From the NCBI GenBank assembly GCA_015489815.1, contig WFZA01000019.1:1-64000 (forward strand): a stretch of DNA of 64,000 nucleotides. The letters run 5' to 3'. Shown here one piece after another: positions 26,872-34,575 of this stretch; positions within the stretch are counted from its first letter, which is position 1, and the number at the start of each line of letters is the position of its first letter. The notes under the pieces are model-generated. The model had not been told where the DNA came from. It ran no database searches and saw only the letters and a list, made by a program, of their open reading frames with translations. The translations under genes and the position numbers were made by a program. Origin of the DNA: Caldisericales bacterium (GTDB lineage: Bacteria > Caldisericota > Caldisericia > Caldisericales > Caldisericaceae).

Positions 26872-26897
26872 AAGAGGGTTTGCAAACCCTCTTTTTT
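26872..26897 (+). terminator. Terminator after tyrS
   Basis: AAGAGGGTT and AACCCTCTT form a perfect nine-pair stem around a TGCA loop (26872-26893), followed by four more T. This is a textbook intrinsic terminator. Confidence 0.9.
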
Positions 26898-26977
26898 ATT
26901 TTATTAGTATACGAATTCTAATTTAATCTAAGATTTACTTGCAATTGGCATCATTGTAACTGCATTTTGTGAAATCA

Positions 26978-27006
26978 TTTACAAATAGTAATTTATAATT
27001 TATAAT
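26978..27006 (+). promoter_or_regulatory. Promoter of the ABC exporter genes
   Basis: TTTACA at 26978-26983 and TATAAT at 27001-27006 are separated by 17 bases. A second overlapping TATAAT is at 26994-26999. GAGGAGGGG precedes the first gene. Confidence 0.7.
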
Positions 27007-27042
27007 ACACTCGTGGGTGAAATGTGTAAAGAGGAGGGGTAT

Positions 27043-27801
27043 ATGATTGAAACAATTAACCTGACTAAAAAGTATGGAGAGTTTGTAGCAGTTAATCATC
27101 TCAATTTACATGTAAAAACAGGAGAAATCTATGGTTTTTTAGGGCCGAATGGTGCTGGGAAAACTACGACGATAAGGATGCTTACTGGTTTATTGCGGCC
27201 TACATCTGGAAAAGTGTTAATTGACGGAATAGATATGGCAGAGAATCCGATAAAAGCCAAGGCTCGTATAGGCCTTATCCCTGATACGCCTTCTGTATAT
27301 CCCAAGCTTACGGGAAACGAATTTCTGGATTTTGTTGCAGCAATATACGAAATTCCTTCGCGGGAGAGTAGGCGTAAAATAAAAGAAATACTCGAGATGC
27401 TGGATCTTTTACACAAGGCAAATGAATTAATCGAAACTTATTCTCACGGAATGAAACAAAAAATTGTTATTGCTGCTGCTCTTTTACACGACCCATCTGT
27501 TTTAATCCTTGACGAACCTACTGTTGGGCTGGATCCTAAAAGTGCTAAACTTATAAAAGACTTACTAAAGGCGTTTGCCTATAAAGGGAAGACTGTCTTT
27601 ATGTCAACTCACATATTGGAAATTGCCGAGAGGATGTGTGATAGGGTTGGAATTATAGATTACGGAGGGCTTATTGCAGAGGGAACCATAGAGGAATTGA
27701 GAAAAAAAGTAGGAGAAGGGGAAGGTTCACTAGAAGATCTGTTCCTAAAACTTACAGGTGGTGAAGACACTAAAGATCTCCTGAAGTTTCTGGAGGAGTA
27801 A
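27043..27801 (+). CDS. ABC transporter ATP-binding protein
   Basis: The 252-residue ATPase has Walker A GPNGAGKT at 34-41, signature YSHGMKQK near 133 and Walker B VLILDEPT near 154, then a conserved His in STHILE. Sequence style (GLIPDTPSVYPKLTG, C-terminal LEDLFLKLTGG) is that of ABC-2 type exporters of drugs, lipids or peptides. An upstream GTG at 27013 is in frame, but GAGGAGGGG lies just before ATG 27043. It is one base from the permease gene, its partner. The substrate is not predictable. Confidence 0.93.
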   Translation: MIETINLTKKYGEFVAVNHLNLHVKTGEIYGFLGPNGAGKTTTIRMLTGLLRPTSGKVLIDGIDMAENPIKAKARIGLIPDTPSVYPKLTGNEFLDFVAAIYEIPSRESRRKIKEILEMLDLLHKANELIETYSHGMKQKIVIAAALLHDPSVLILDEPTVGLDPKSAKLIKDLLKAFAYKGKTVFMSTHILEIAERMCDRVGIIDYGGLIAEGTIEELRKKVGEGEGSLEDLFLKLTGGEDTKDLLKFLEE

Positions 27802-27802
27802 G

Positions 27803-29434
27803 ATGAAAAAAGTATTTTACATTGCAAAGGCACTGCTTTTATCAAGGTTAAACTCTATAGCGAAAAGAAAGACATATAGGACAATTTTAATTCTTTTAAT
27901 TTTTGCTGCTTCAGCAGTAGCATTTTATCTTATACAAAAACTCGCCATTTATTTATTTGGGTTACGCCTGGAGTTTTTGCCGGATTTACCACTGTATGTG
28001 CTTAATCTTGCCGTGTTGTCGATGTTCGTTTTCTTGTTCTTAGGAAGTATTACTACCATACTTTCCGTATTTTACATTTCTAACGACATTACTCTACTTT
28101 TATCTATGCCGATTGGTGGAAAAAAGATCTTTGCAGGTAAATTTTTATATGTAATTGCTGAAGATTCGATTTATAGTTTAGTGTTTGTCTTTCCGTTTTT
28201 TACTGCATTTGGAATAGTAAATAAACTTGGGATTCTGTATTCTTTGCTTTCTTTTTTGTTTTGCATTGCACTACCGGTTTTACCGGCTACTTTTGCATTT
28301 TTAACTGTTATGCCTCTCGCAAGTAAAGTATCTTCGGAAAAACTCCAAAATATTTCTATGGTAATTAGCGTATTACTCGGGATGTTGGTATACTTCCTTA
28401 CTCAAATTGCAAACCCTGCGTACGGATTGTTTAAGAATAACCACATCACCGGGATAGGCATAAAATTTCTCTTGATCTCCAGGATTTCTCCTTCCTGGAT
28501 TGCATCTGAATTTTCGGCTAAATTTATTCAAGGAAGTGCTTTTGCCGGGAGTATAATTGCGTTTACATTTATAGTGCTAAATATTTTGTTGTTTTATTTG
28601 TCTTACGCACTCGCATCACGACATTACATTAACAGTTTATTCAATGTCAGGCAAACCAAACGAGTCGTCGTAAAAAGCAAAAGTGTAATTAGAATTGGAC
28701 GATCCGTGATGGGTGCTTTAGTTGGAAAGGATTTAAAAGTATTAATGCGAGACACAAAAGTAAAAGTTCTCTTGCTTTCTAATTTAGCGTACCTTGCGTT
28801 TTTTGCAGTGGCATTTGTTTTTATGCCTTCGAAAAGTAATCAATCAAGCTCTTTTTCTTCAATTATTTTCCTTTTAATGATGTATGTGATAGTTGATTAC
28901 TTCTTGTGTGGCCAAAATACGCTTATTAATCTATTTATTGACCGAGAAAGCATCTGGGTGATTTTAACTTCTCCACTAAAGTCTGCCGTATTTTATTGGT
29001 CTAAGTTTATTCCACCTTTTGCTCTTGGGATTATCGTGAATTTCCTATTGCTAATGTTGTCCGTAACCCTAATGGGAGTAAAGGCCTCATACATAGTTAT
29101 AATCTCATTACCTGTAGTTATTGCCATGCCATTTATTTTCACAGTGACTGCTCTTTTTATAGGATTTCAATTTCCAAATTTTCACACTCCTAAAGATCCC
29201 CGAAAATTGATTAGTGGTAGAGTAGCTTTAGTGCTGGCTGTTGTCTATTTTGTATACATATTAATTTTTGGTGTTGGTATGCCCGTTCTATTAAACTTTA
29301 TCGCGAAGGTTAAAGGCATTTCTTTTGCTTTTCTCGTTTCGTTAATTATATTTTCTATAGTTTCTATTGGAGGTGGGTTTCCTTTAGTTATGCTGTCAAT
29401 AAGAAAGTACGAAAGTCTCCAAGTTGCAGAATAA
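27803..29434 (+). CDS. ABC exporter permease
   Basis: This 543-residue polytopic protein has about 12 or more membrane segments spread in two halves, with a cytoplasmic basic linker near 275-305 (VKSKSVIRIGRSVMGALVGKDLKVLMRDTK broken by short hydrophobic parts). This layout matches large putative ABC exporter permeases of the ABC-2 class. GGAGG sits just before ATG 27803. It pairs with the upstream ATPase. I cannot assign a substrate. Confidence 0.83.
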   Translation: MKKVFYIAKALLLSRLNSIAKRKTYRTILILLIFAASAVAFYLIQKLAIYLFGLRLEFLPDLPLYVLNLAVLSMFVFLFLGSITTILSVFYISNDITLLLSMPIGGKKIFAGKFLYVIAEDSIYSLVFVFPFFTAFGIVNKLGILYSLLSFLFCIALPVLPATFAFLTVMPLASKVSSEKLQNISMVISVLLGMLVYFLTQIANPAYGLFKNNHITGIGIKFLLISRISPSWIASEFSAKFIQGSAFAGSIIAFTFIVLNILLFYLSYALASRHYINSLFNVRQTKRVVVKSKSVIRIGRSVMGALVGKDLKVLMRDTKVKVLLLSNLAYLAFFAVAFVFMPSKSNQSSSFSSIIFLLMMYVIVDYFLCGQNTLINLFIDRESIWVILTSPLKSAVFYWSKFIPPFALGIIVNFLLLMLSVTLMGVKASYIVIISLPVVIAMPFIFTVTALFIGFQFPNFHTPKDPRKLISGRVALVLAVVYFVYILIFGVGMPVLLNFIAKVKGISFAFLVSLIIFSIVSIGGGFPLVMLSIRKYESLQVAE

Positions 29435-29436
29435 CT

Positions 29437-29464
29437 TTGCACGAAGCAAATTTAATGCTACAAT
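29437..29464 (+). promoter_or_regulatory. Promoter of the PAP2-like gene
   Basis: TTGCAC at 29437-29442, 16 bases, then TGCTACAAT (extended -10) ending at 29464. A small hairpin (TTTGC/GCAAA) overlaps the -35 and could be a weak end signal for the ABC genes. Confidence 0.65.
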
Positions 29465-29484
29465 AAAAACCAAAGGAGGTAATG

Positions 29485-30114
29485 ATGAAGGAATTTATTA
29501 AGAAGAATTGGCCTTACTATGTGGTAAATATCTTTCTTGCAATTGGTGTTTATTATGGCTCAAAGATTTACGATCTTACAAATCATGCAACTCTGCACAT
29601 TCATTGCCTGCAAACAGCAATTGACCGTGCAATACCTTTTGTTCCTCAATTTATCGTTATTTATAATTCATTAGAACCTGTAATTTACATTTCACTTATA
29701 TTCTTCTTTATTTTTCATCCCAGGATATTTTCTGCGTTGGCATCTGCAATGATTGCACTATTTTTGATTAGTAATGGTGTGTATCTCGTTTTTCAGACCT
29801 ATGTGCCAAGACCCACTCTTACACCTCATACAAACTGGTATGTTGACCAGGTTATAAAGTTGTACAATAGCGATAACCCGTATAATTGCTTTCCCAGTTT
29901 ACACTGTGGAACTTCTGCTCTTGTTGCCTCTTTCTGGTTCGTTAAAAAACGCTACAGGTTTATAGCGTGGATAATGACAATTTGGGCCGTCCTTATCGTT
30001 TTATCTACTCAATTTTTAAAACAGCATGTACTTGCAGACATACTTGGTTCTTTTATTGCTATAGGGCTCTACTTTTTGTTTTACAAGTGGTTTCACCTTG
30101 AGAATGAAGCATAG
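29485..30114 (+). CDS. PAP2-superfamily membrane protein
   Basis: This 209-residue protein has about six membrane segments. The PAP2 phosphatase signature appears as FPSLHCGTSAL and, later, STQFLKQHVLADILGS, giving the two catalytic histidines and the aspartate. The first conserved block (KX6RP) shows only as VPRPTL, as in PAP2_3/inositol-phosphorylceramide-synthase-like members. A lipid phosphatase or phosphotransferase role in the membrane is likely. Start choices are ATG 29482 and 29485; GGAGG spacing favours 29485. Confidence 0.78.
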   Translation: MKEFIKKNWPYYVVNIFLAIGVYYGSKIYDLTNHATLHIHCLQTAIDRAIPFVPQFIVIYNSLEPVIYISLIFFFIFHPRIFSALASAMIALFLISNGVYLVFQTYVPRPTLTPHTNWYVDQVIKLYNSDNPYNCFPSLHCGTSALVASFWFVKKRYRFIAWIMTIWAVLIVLSTQFLKQHVLADILGSFIAIGLYFLFYKWFHLENEA

Positions 30115-30161
30115 TTTTGTAATTTACTGAAAATGTATAGAATTAAACGGAGGTGAAGTGT

Positions 30162-30836
30162 ATGTTTTATATACCAGAGAATAAAGAATTAACGAAGAAA
30201 GACATTGCGAGGATTATTGACCATACGCAATTAAAACCTGAAGCAACATTTGACGACATTAAAAAATTATGTAACGAAGCTAAGCAGTACAATTTCTATT
30301 CTGTCTGTGTAAATTCTTTCTTTGTTCCTTTTGCAAAAGAGCAATTAAAAGAAAGCGATGTTAAAATCGCGTCCGTTGTGGGTTTTCCTCTTGGTGCGAT
30401 GGATACTGCTTCGAAAACATTTGAAGCAGAGAGGGCAGTCCGCTCTGGAGCAGATGAGATTGATATGGTTATAAATATTGGTGCGTTGAAATCTAAAGAG
30501 TATAAAATTGTTGAAGAAGATATACGCAGTGTAGTAAAAGCCGTTTCTCCACACATAGTGAAAGTGATTATAGAAACCTGTCTTCTTACCGATACGGAAA
30601 AAATTATTGCCTGTACTATTGCCGCATCTGCTGGTGCGCAGTATGTAAAAACATCTACTGGGTTTAATAAAAAGGGTGCTACAGTAGAGGATGTGAAATT
30701 AATGCGTTCTGTGGTCGGTAAAAAGGTAGGAGTTAAAGCAGCTGGAGGTATTCATACATTTGAAGAAGCTGTTGCTATGGTAAAAGCGGGGGCCTCCAGA
30801 ATTGGTGCAAGCAGGAGTGTCCAGATAGTAACTTAA
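30162..30836 (+). CDS. deoC: Deoxyribose-phosphate aldolase
   Basis: DeoC splits 2-deoxyribose 5-phosphate into glyceraldehyde 3-phosphate and acetaldehyde. The Schiff-base lysine is K163 in YVKTSTGF; D101 (EIDMVINIG) and K192 (VKAAGG) complete the site. The 224 residues are normal. GGAGGTG lies six bases before ATG 30162; an in-frame GTG at 30153 overlaps that site. Its stop TAA shares a base with the recO ATG. It may recycle deoxynucleosides along with the dGTPase further on. Confidence 0.95.
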   Translation: MFYIPENKELTKKDIARIIDHTQLKPEATFDDIKKLCNEAKQYNFYSVCVNSFFVPFAKEQLKESDVKIASVVGFPLGAMDTASKTFEAERAVRSGADEIDMVINIGALKSKEYKIVEEDIRSVVKAVSPHIVKVIIETCLLTDTEKIIACTIAASAGAQYVKTSTGFNKKGATVEDVKLMRSVVGKKVGVKAAGGIHTFEEAVAMVKAGASRIGASRSVQIVT

Positions 30837-31537
30837 TGGGATATGTTTCAGTAAGAGGCATAACGATACATTCTATTCCCTATAAAGAGAAAGATAAAAT
30901 TCTCGTAATTTTTACCGATAAGCTGGGTAAAATTAAGGCCAAGATTCGCTCTGTCCGTTCTGTATCGTCCAGGCACTCTGGACTGGGAGACGAATTTTTA
31001 TACGAAACAATGCTTCTTTACAGAAAAGCAGGCTATTACACTATTACAGAGGTAAAGCTAAACTCCGCATTTCTTAACGCAAAGTCAAATTTTGGGTCTT
31101 ATATTTTATTTGCTTACATAAGAGAACTCGTCATTCTTTTAACTGGATACGAGCAAAGCGACATAAGGTTATTTAATCTAATTTTAGATACATTACGGTA
31201 TGCAGATAAAGGATACCATCCAAAGACGCTTACTGTATACTTCGTTTTACACTTTCTGCGTATATCTGGAAACCCTGTTAACATTTTAAGCAAGCAAGTT
31301 AATACTGTATACTTTAGCCCGGAAGAGGATGGCTTTAATCTACTTGATGGTGCACCGGTAGATGGAAGCTATATGGAAACTGCTCGTTATCTTTATTCTA
31401 CGAATTTAAAAGATCTCAAAGAAGTAGAAAACGCAGGTGGATTGTTGGAATTATTAAATAACTTTATATATTACCATACGGGCTCCAGACATTTTGTAAA
31501 TTTTGTTGAAATGATACACAAACTTGATAATATATAG
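30836..31537 (+). CDS. recO: DNA repair protein RecO
   Basis: RecO loads RecA with RecF/RecR and anneals single strands. It has the N-terminal OB fold (VRGITIHSIPYKEKDKILVIFT), a GLGDEFLYETMLLYR segment and a helical C-terminal domain. The usual zinc cysteines are not visible, as in several anaerobes. The 233-residue length is normal. The ATG overlaps the deoC stop by one base, and glyQS follow, an order (recO-glyQ-glyS) found in Firmicutes. Confidence 0.88.
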   Translation: MGYVSVRGITIHSIPYKEKDKILVIFTDKLGKIKAKIRSVRSVSSRHSGLGDEFLYETMLLYRKAGYYTITEVKLNSAFLNAKSNFGSYILFAYIRELVILLTGYEQSDIRLFNLILDTLRYADKGYHPKTLTVYFVLHFLRISGNPVNILSKQVNTVYFSPEEDGFNLLDGAPVDGSYMETARYLYSTNLKDLKEVENAGGLLELLNNFIYYHTGSRHFVNFVEMIHKLDNI

Positions 31538-31559
31538 AAAATTTTTCGTGAGGTGAGAT

Positions 31560-32420
31560 ATGAACTTTCAGGAAATGATTTTTAGATTAGAGACTTTTTG
31601 GAAGAGGCAGGGTTGTGTAATTTTGCCTCCATTTGACGAACAAATTGGGGCTGGTACTTTAAGTCCTTACACATTTTTAAAAGTGTTGGGCAAAAAAAAG
31701 TGGTCTGTCGCTTATGTACAGCCGTCGAGGCGTCCGGCGGATGGCAGGTACGGTGAAAATCCTAATAGGCTTTATATGCACCATCAATTCCAGGTTATTA
31801 TTAAACCACCTCCTTTTGAAATTCAAGAAATGTACTTGAATAGTCTGCGGGCGCTTGGACTGAAGCTTGCCCAGCACGAAGTAAAGTTTATAGAAGACAA
31901 TTGGGAAACGGCAGTTTTAGGAGCTCAGGGAATAGGCTGGGAAGTGAGGCTTGACGGGCTTGAAATTACTCAGTTTACCTACTTTCAAAAGGCAGCAGGT
32001 ATGGAATTGAATCCTGTTTCAGTAGAAATCACTTATGGCCTTGAACGCCTGGCTATGTTTATACAGAACAAGGACAGTGTCTTTGATATCCAGTGGAATG
32101 ATAGTTATACTTACGGAGATTTACGAAAACAAATGGAATACGAGGAGTGTGTTTACGCATTTGACGAAAGTGATGTGAAAAAATTATTTGAGCTTTTTGA
32201 CATTTACGAAGCGGAGAGTAAAAGATTATTGAACAAGGATTTGCTATTCCCGGGGTACCAGTACTTATTAAAGTGCTCTCATACTTTTAATCTTCTCGAT
32301 GCAAGAGGTGTAATTAGTATAAATGAACGCGTTAATCTTATTGCCAGAATGAGGCACCTTGCAGAACTTGCTGCAAAAGTCGTCTTGAAATCGGAGGAAA
32401 AAAATGGATTATCTGTTTGA
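31560..32420 (+). CDS. glyQ: Glycyl-tRNA synthetase alpha subunit
   Basis: This is the catalytic class II subunit of the alpha2beta2 bacterial enzyme, 286 residues. Conserved blocks include QEMIFRLETFWKRQGC at the start, YVQPSRRPADGRYGENPNR (motif 2 region) and EITYGLERLAMFIQ (motif 3 region). GAGGTGAG precedes ATG 31560. The gap after recO is only 22 bases, so no T-box leader is present. It overlaps glyS by 17 bases. Confidence 0.96.
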   Translation: MNFQEMIFRLETFWKRQGCVILPPFDEQIGAGTLSPYTFLKVLGKKKWSVAYVQPSRRPADGRYGENPNRLYMHHQFQVIIKPPPFEIQEMYLNSLRALGLKLAQHEVKFIEDNWETAVLGAQGIGWEVRLDGLEITQFTYFQKAAGMELNPVSVEITYGLERLAMFIQNKDSVFDIQWNDSYTYGDLRKQMEYEECVYAFDESDVKKLFELFDIYEAESKRLLNKDLLFPGYQYLLKCSHTFNLLDARGVISINERVNLIARMRHLAELAAKVVLKSEEKNGLSV

Positions 32421-34491
32421 AATTTTTACCGAAGAAATTCCTGCAACACTTCTGAATAAAGCGGTACGGAATGTAAAGACAATTACTGAAAGAAAGATTC
32501 AGGATTTCAACATAAATTTTAAAAAAATTGAGGCGTTCGGTACGCCGAGAAGACTTGTGTTATTTATTCGAGGATTAGAGAATAAGGAACAAGATGTAGA
32601 AAGGGAAGTTAAAGGCCCTCCGGTATCTATAGCCTTTGACAAGGGTGGTAACCCTACGAAGATACTTGGTAAGTTTTTGTCTTCTAATAACCTTACAGAG
32701 AAAGATATATTTAAAAAGGATACGGCTAAAGGAACTTATGTATTCGCTTCAAAGCGTATTAAAGGAAGGACAGCAGAGGAAGTAGTTAGAGATGTATCAC
32801 TGTTTTTGCTCCAACACTTAAGTTTTCCAAATCCTATGTATTGGGATGATCCGGGCGTGAAATTTATTAGGCCAATTAGGGGTATGATTGCTCTACTTGG
32901 AAATACTGTAGTAAAGTTTTCCTATGCAGGTATTGAGACCGGAAGAACGACTTACGGTTTAAGGATAGATAAACCTCGTAAGATTGAGGTTGATTCTCCT
33001 GATGATTACCTTAAAAAAATTCGTGAGCATTATGTGATCCTTTCTTTTAACGAACGAAAAAAAATGGTAGAAAGAAATATGAAAATTGAGGCTTCAAAAG
33101 TGAATGGACGCCCCTCCTCTACGCTCTCACACCTTGAAGAAGTGGTTAATCTTACTGAATACCCTACTCCTTTCCTTGCTCGAATAGACAAAGAGGCTTT
33201 AAATATTCCTGATTGTATTACTGAGAGCATTATTGAAGGGCACTTGAAGTCTATCGTCGTAAGAGATGATGGAGGGAAACTGCTTCCTTACTTTATTGGC
33301 GTTAGAAACGGTCTTTCAGACTTTGTAGAGGTCGTAAGGGGAGGATACGAAAAAGTAGTCAAAGCTCGTGTCTTAGATGGCAAGTTTTTTTTCGAAGAGG
33401 ATAAGAAAAGCAAACTTGACGATTTTGTAGAAAAACTTAAAGGGGTTGTTTTTATAAAAGATTTAGGGACTTTATACGACAAAACTTTAAGGCTCGTTGA
33501 AGTCTCTGAAGTTGTTTCAAGTAATTTGTTTCTTTCGAGCGAAGAATATGAGGATTTAAAGCGTGCGGCATTCTTGAGTAAAGCTGACCTCGTAAGCAAT
33601 GTGGTAAAAGAATTTCCTAATTTGCAGGGTAAGATGGGGAGTATTTATACAGAGATTCAAGGAGAGAATAGAGTCGTAAGCACTGCAATTTACGAGCAGT
33701 ATCTTCCATCGCCTGCAGCAAATCTGTTACCAAAAACTAAAATAGGTGCTTTGCTTTCGTTAGTTGACAAGATAGATACTTTAGTTGGAGCGCTTGGCAT
33801 TGGTGTAAAAGTAAGCGGTTCTAAAGACCCATTTGGGCTAAGAAGAGTAGGTAATGGAATTGTCCAGATTCTATTTTCCATGGGAGTTGAAAGTTTTCCT
33901 TTGAGTAAATTAATTAGCTCGAGTATTGAAATTTATAAAAAGCAAGGTTTTAAAATAAATCTTGTTCCAGAAGATGTGGAACTATTCTTGAAAGATCGTG
34001 CAAAAAGTTTACTTAGAGAGCTATCATTCCGATACGACATTATAAATGCAGTTGTTTCATTGCCTGTAGATTTTATGCCTACTTACCCACAAAGAGCAAA
34101 GGTAATTGAAAAGCACTTAAGTGAGGATACTCTTTTGTACATCGTTCTCTCGAATAAACGCGTTAAGAACATCCTGGCCAAACGCCGGGGTAAGAAAAGC
34201 AGTGTTAATCCTTCTTTGTTCTTCGAGCGTGACGAAGAGGTGCTGTATAATGCAGTAGAAACTACACGAAACAAAGTATTTGAAAAATTAAAGGAAATGA
34301 ATTACGAAGAAGTAATGAATTTATTTTATGCACTTTATCCTGTTATTTCACAGTTCTTTGATAATGTACTCGTAATGGATAAGAATGACGAGATTAGAAG
34401 TAATCGTTTTGCTCTTCTTTCAGAGCTTAAATCACTATTTGATGCATTTGCAGATTTTTCTGAAATTGCGTTAGAAAAGAAAGAAGCATAA
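32404..34491 (+). CDS. glyS: Glycyl-tRNA synthetase beta subunit
   Basis: This tRNA-binding subunit has 695 residues. It begins LFEIFTEEIPATLL, with the FGTPRRLVLFIRG block, the YEQYLPSPAANLLP block (HD-like domain) and KDPFGLRR in the middle, and a helical anticodon-binding C-terminus. The length is normal. GGAGG lies six bases before ATG 32404 inside glyQ, so both subunits are made together. Confidence 0.95.
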   Translation: MDYLFEIFTEEIPATLLNKAVRNVKTITERKIQDFNINFKKIEAFGTPRRLVLFIRGLENKEQDVEREVKGPPVSIAFDKGGNPTKILGKFLSSNNLTEKDIFKKDTAKGTYVFASKRIKGRTAEEVVRDVSLFLLQHLSFPNPMYWDDPGVKFIRPIRGMIALLGNTVVKFSYAGIETGRTTYGLRIDKPRKIEVDSPDDYLKKIREHYVILSFNERKKMVERNMKIEASKVNGRPSSTLSHLEEVVNLTEYPTPFLARIDKEALNIPDCITESIIEGHLKSIVVRDDGGKLLPYFIGVRNGLSDFVEVVRGGYEKVVKARVLDGKFFFEEDKKSKLDDFVEKLKGVVFIKDLGTLYDKTLRLVEVSEVVSSNLFLSSEEYEDLKRAAFLSKADLVSNVVKEFPNLQGKMGSIYTEIQGENRVVSTAIYEQYLPSPAANLLPKTKIGALLSLVDKIDTLVGALGIGVKVSGSKDPFGLRRVGNGIVQILFSMGVESFPLSKLISSSIEIYKKQGFKINLVPEDVELFLKDRAKSLLRELSFRYDIINAVVSLPVDFMPTYPQRAKVIEKHLSEDTLLYIVLSNKRVKNILAKRRGKKSSVNPSLFFERDEEVLYNAVETTRNKVFEKLKEMNYEEVMNLFYALYPVISQFFDNVLVMDKNDEIRSNRFALLSELKSLFDAFADFSEIALEKKEA

Positions 34492-34496
34492 ATATT

Positions 34497-34524
34497 TTGA
34501 GTTTTTGATTTTGCGGTGTATAAT
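34497..34524 (+). promoter_or_regulatory. Promoter of ppdK
   Basis: TTGAGT at 34497-34502, 16 bases, TATAAT at 34519-34524. The leader of about 45 bases ends with CTTAGGAGG before ATG 34576. Confidence 0.6.
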
Positions 34525-34575
34525 AAAATCTTGGATTTACCATTAAGAAAATAAATTTTACTTAGGAGGTAAGAT

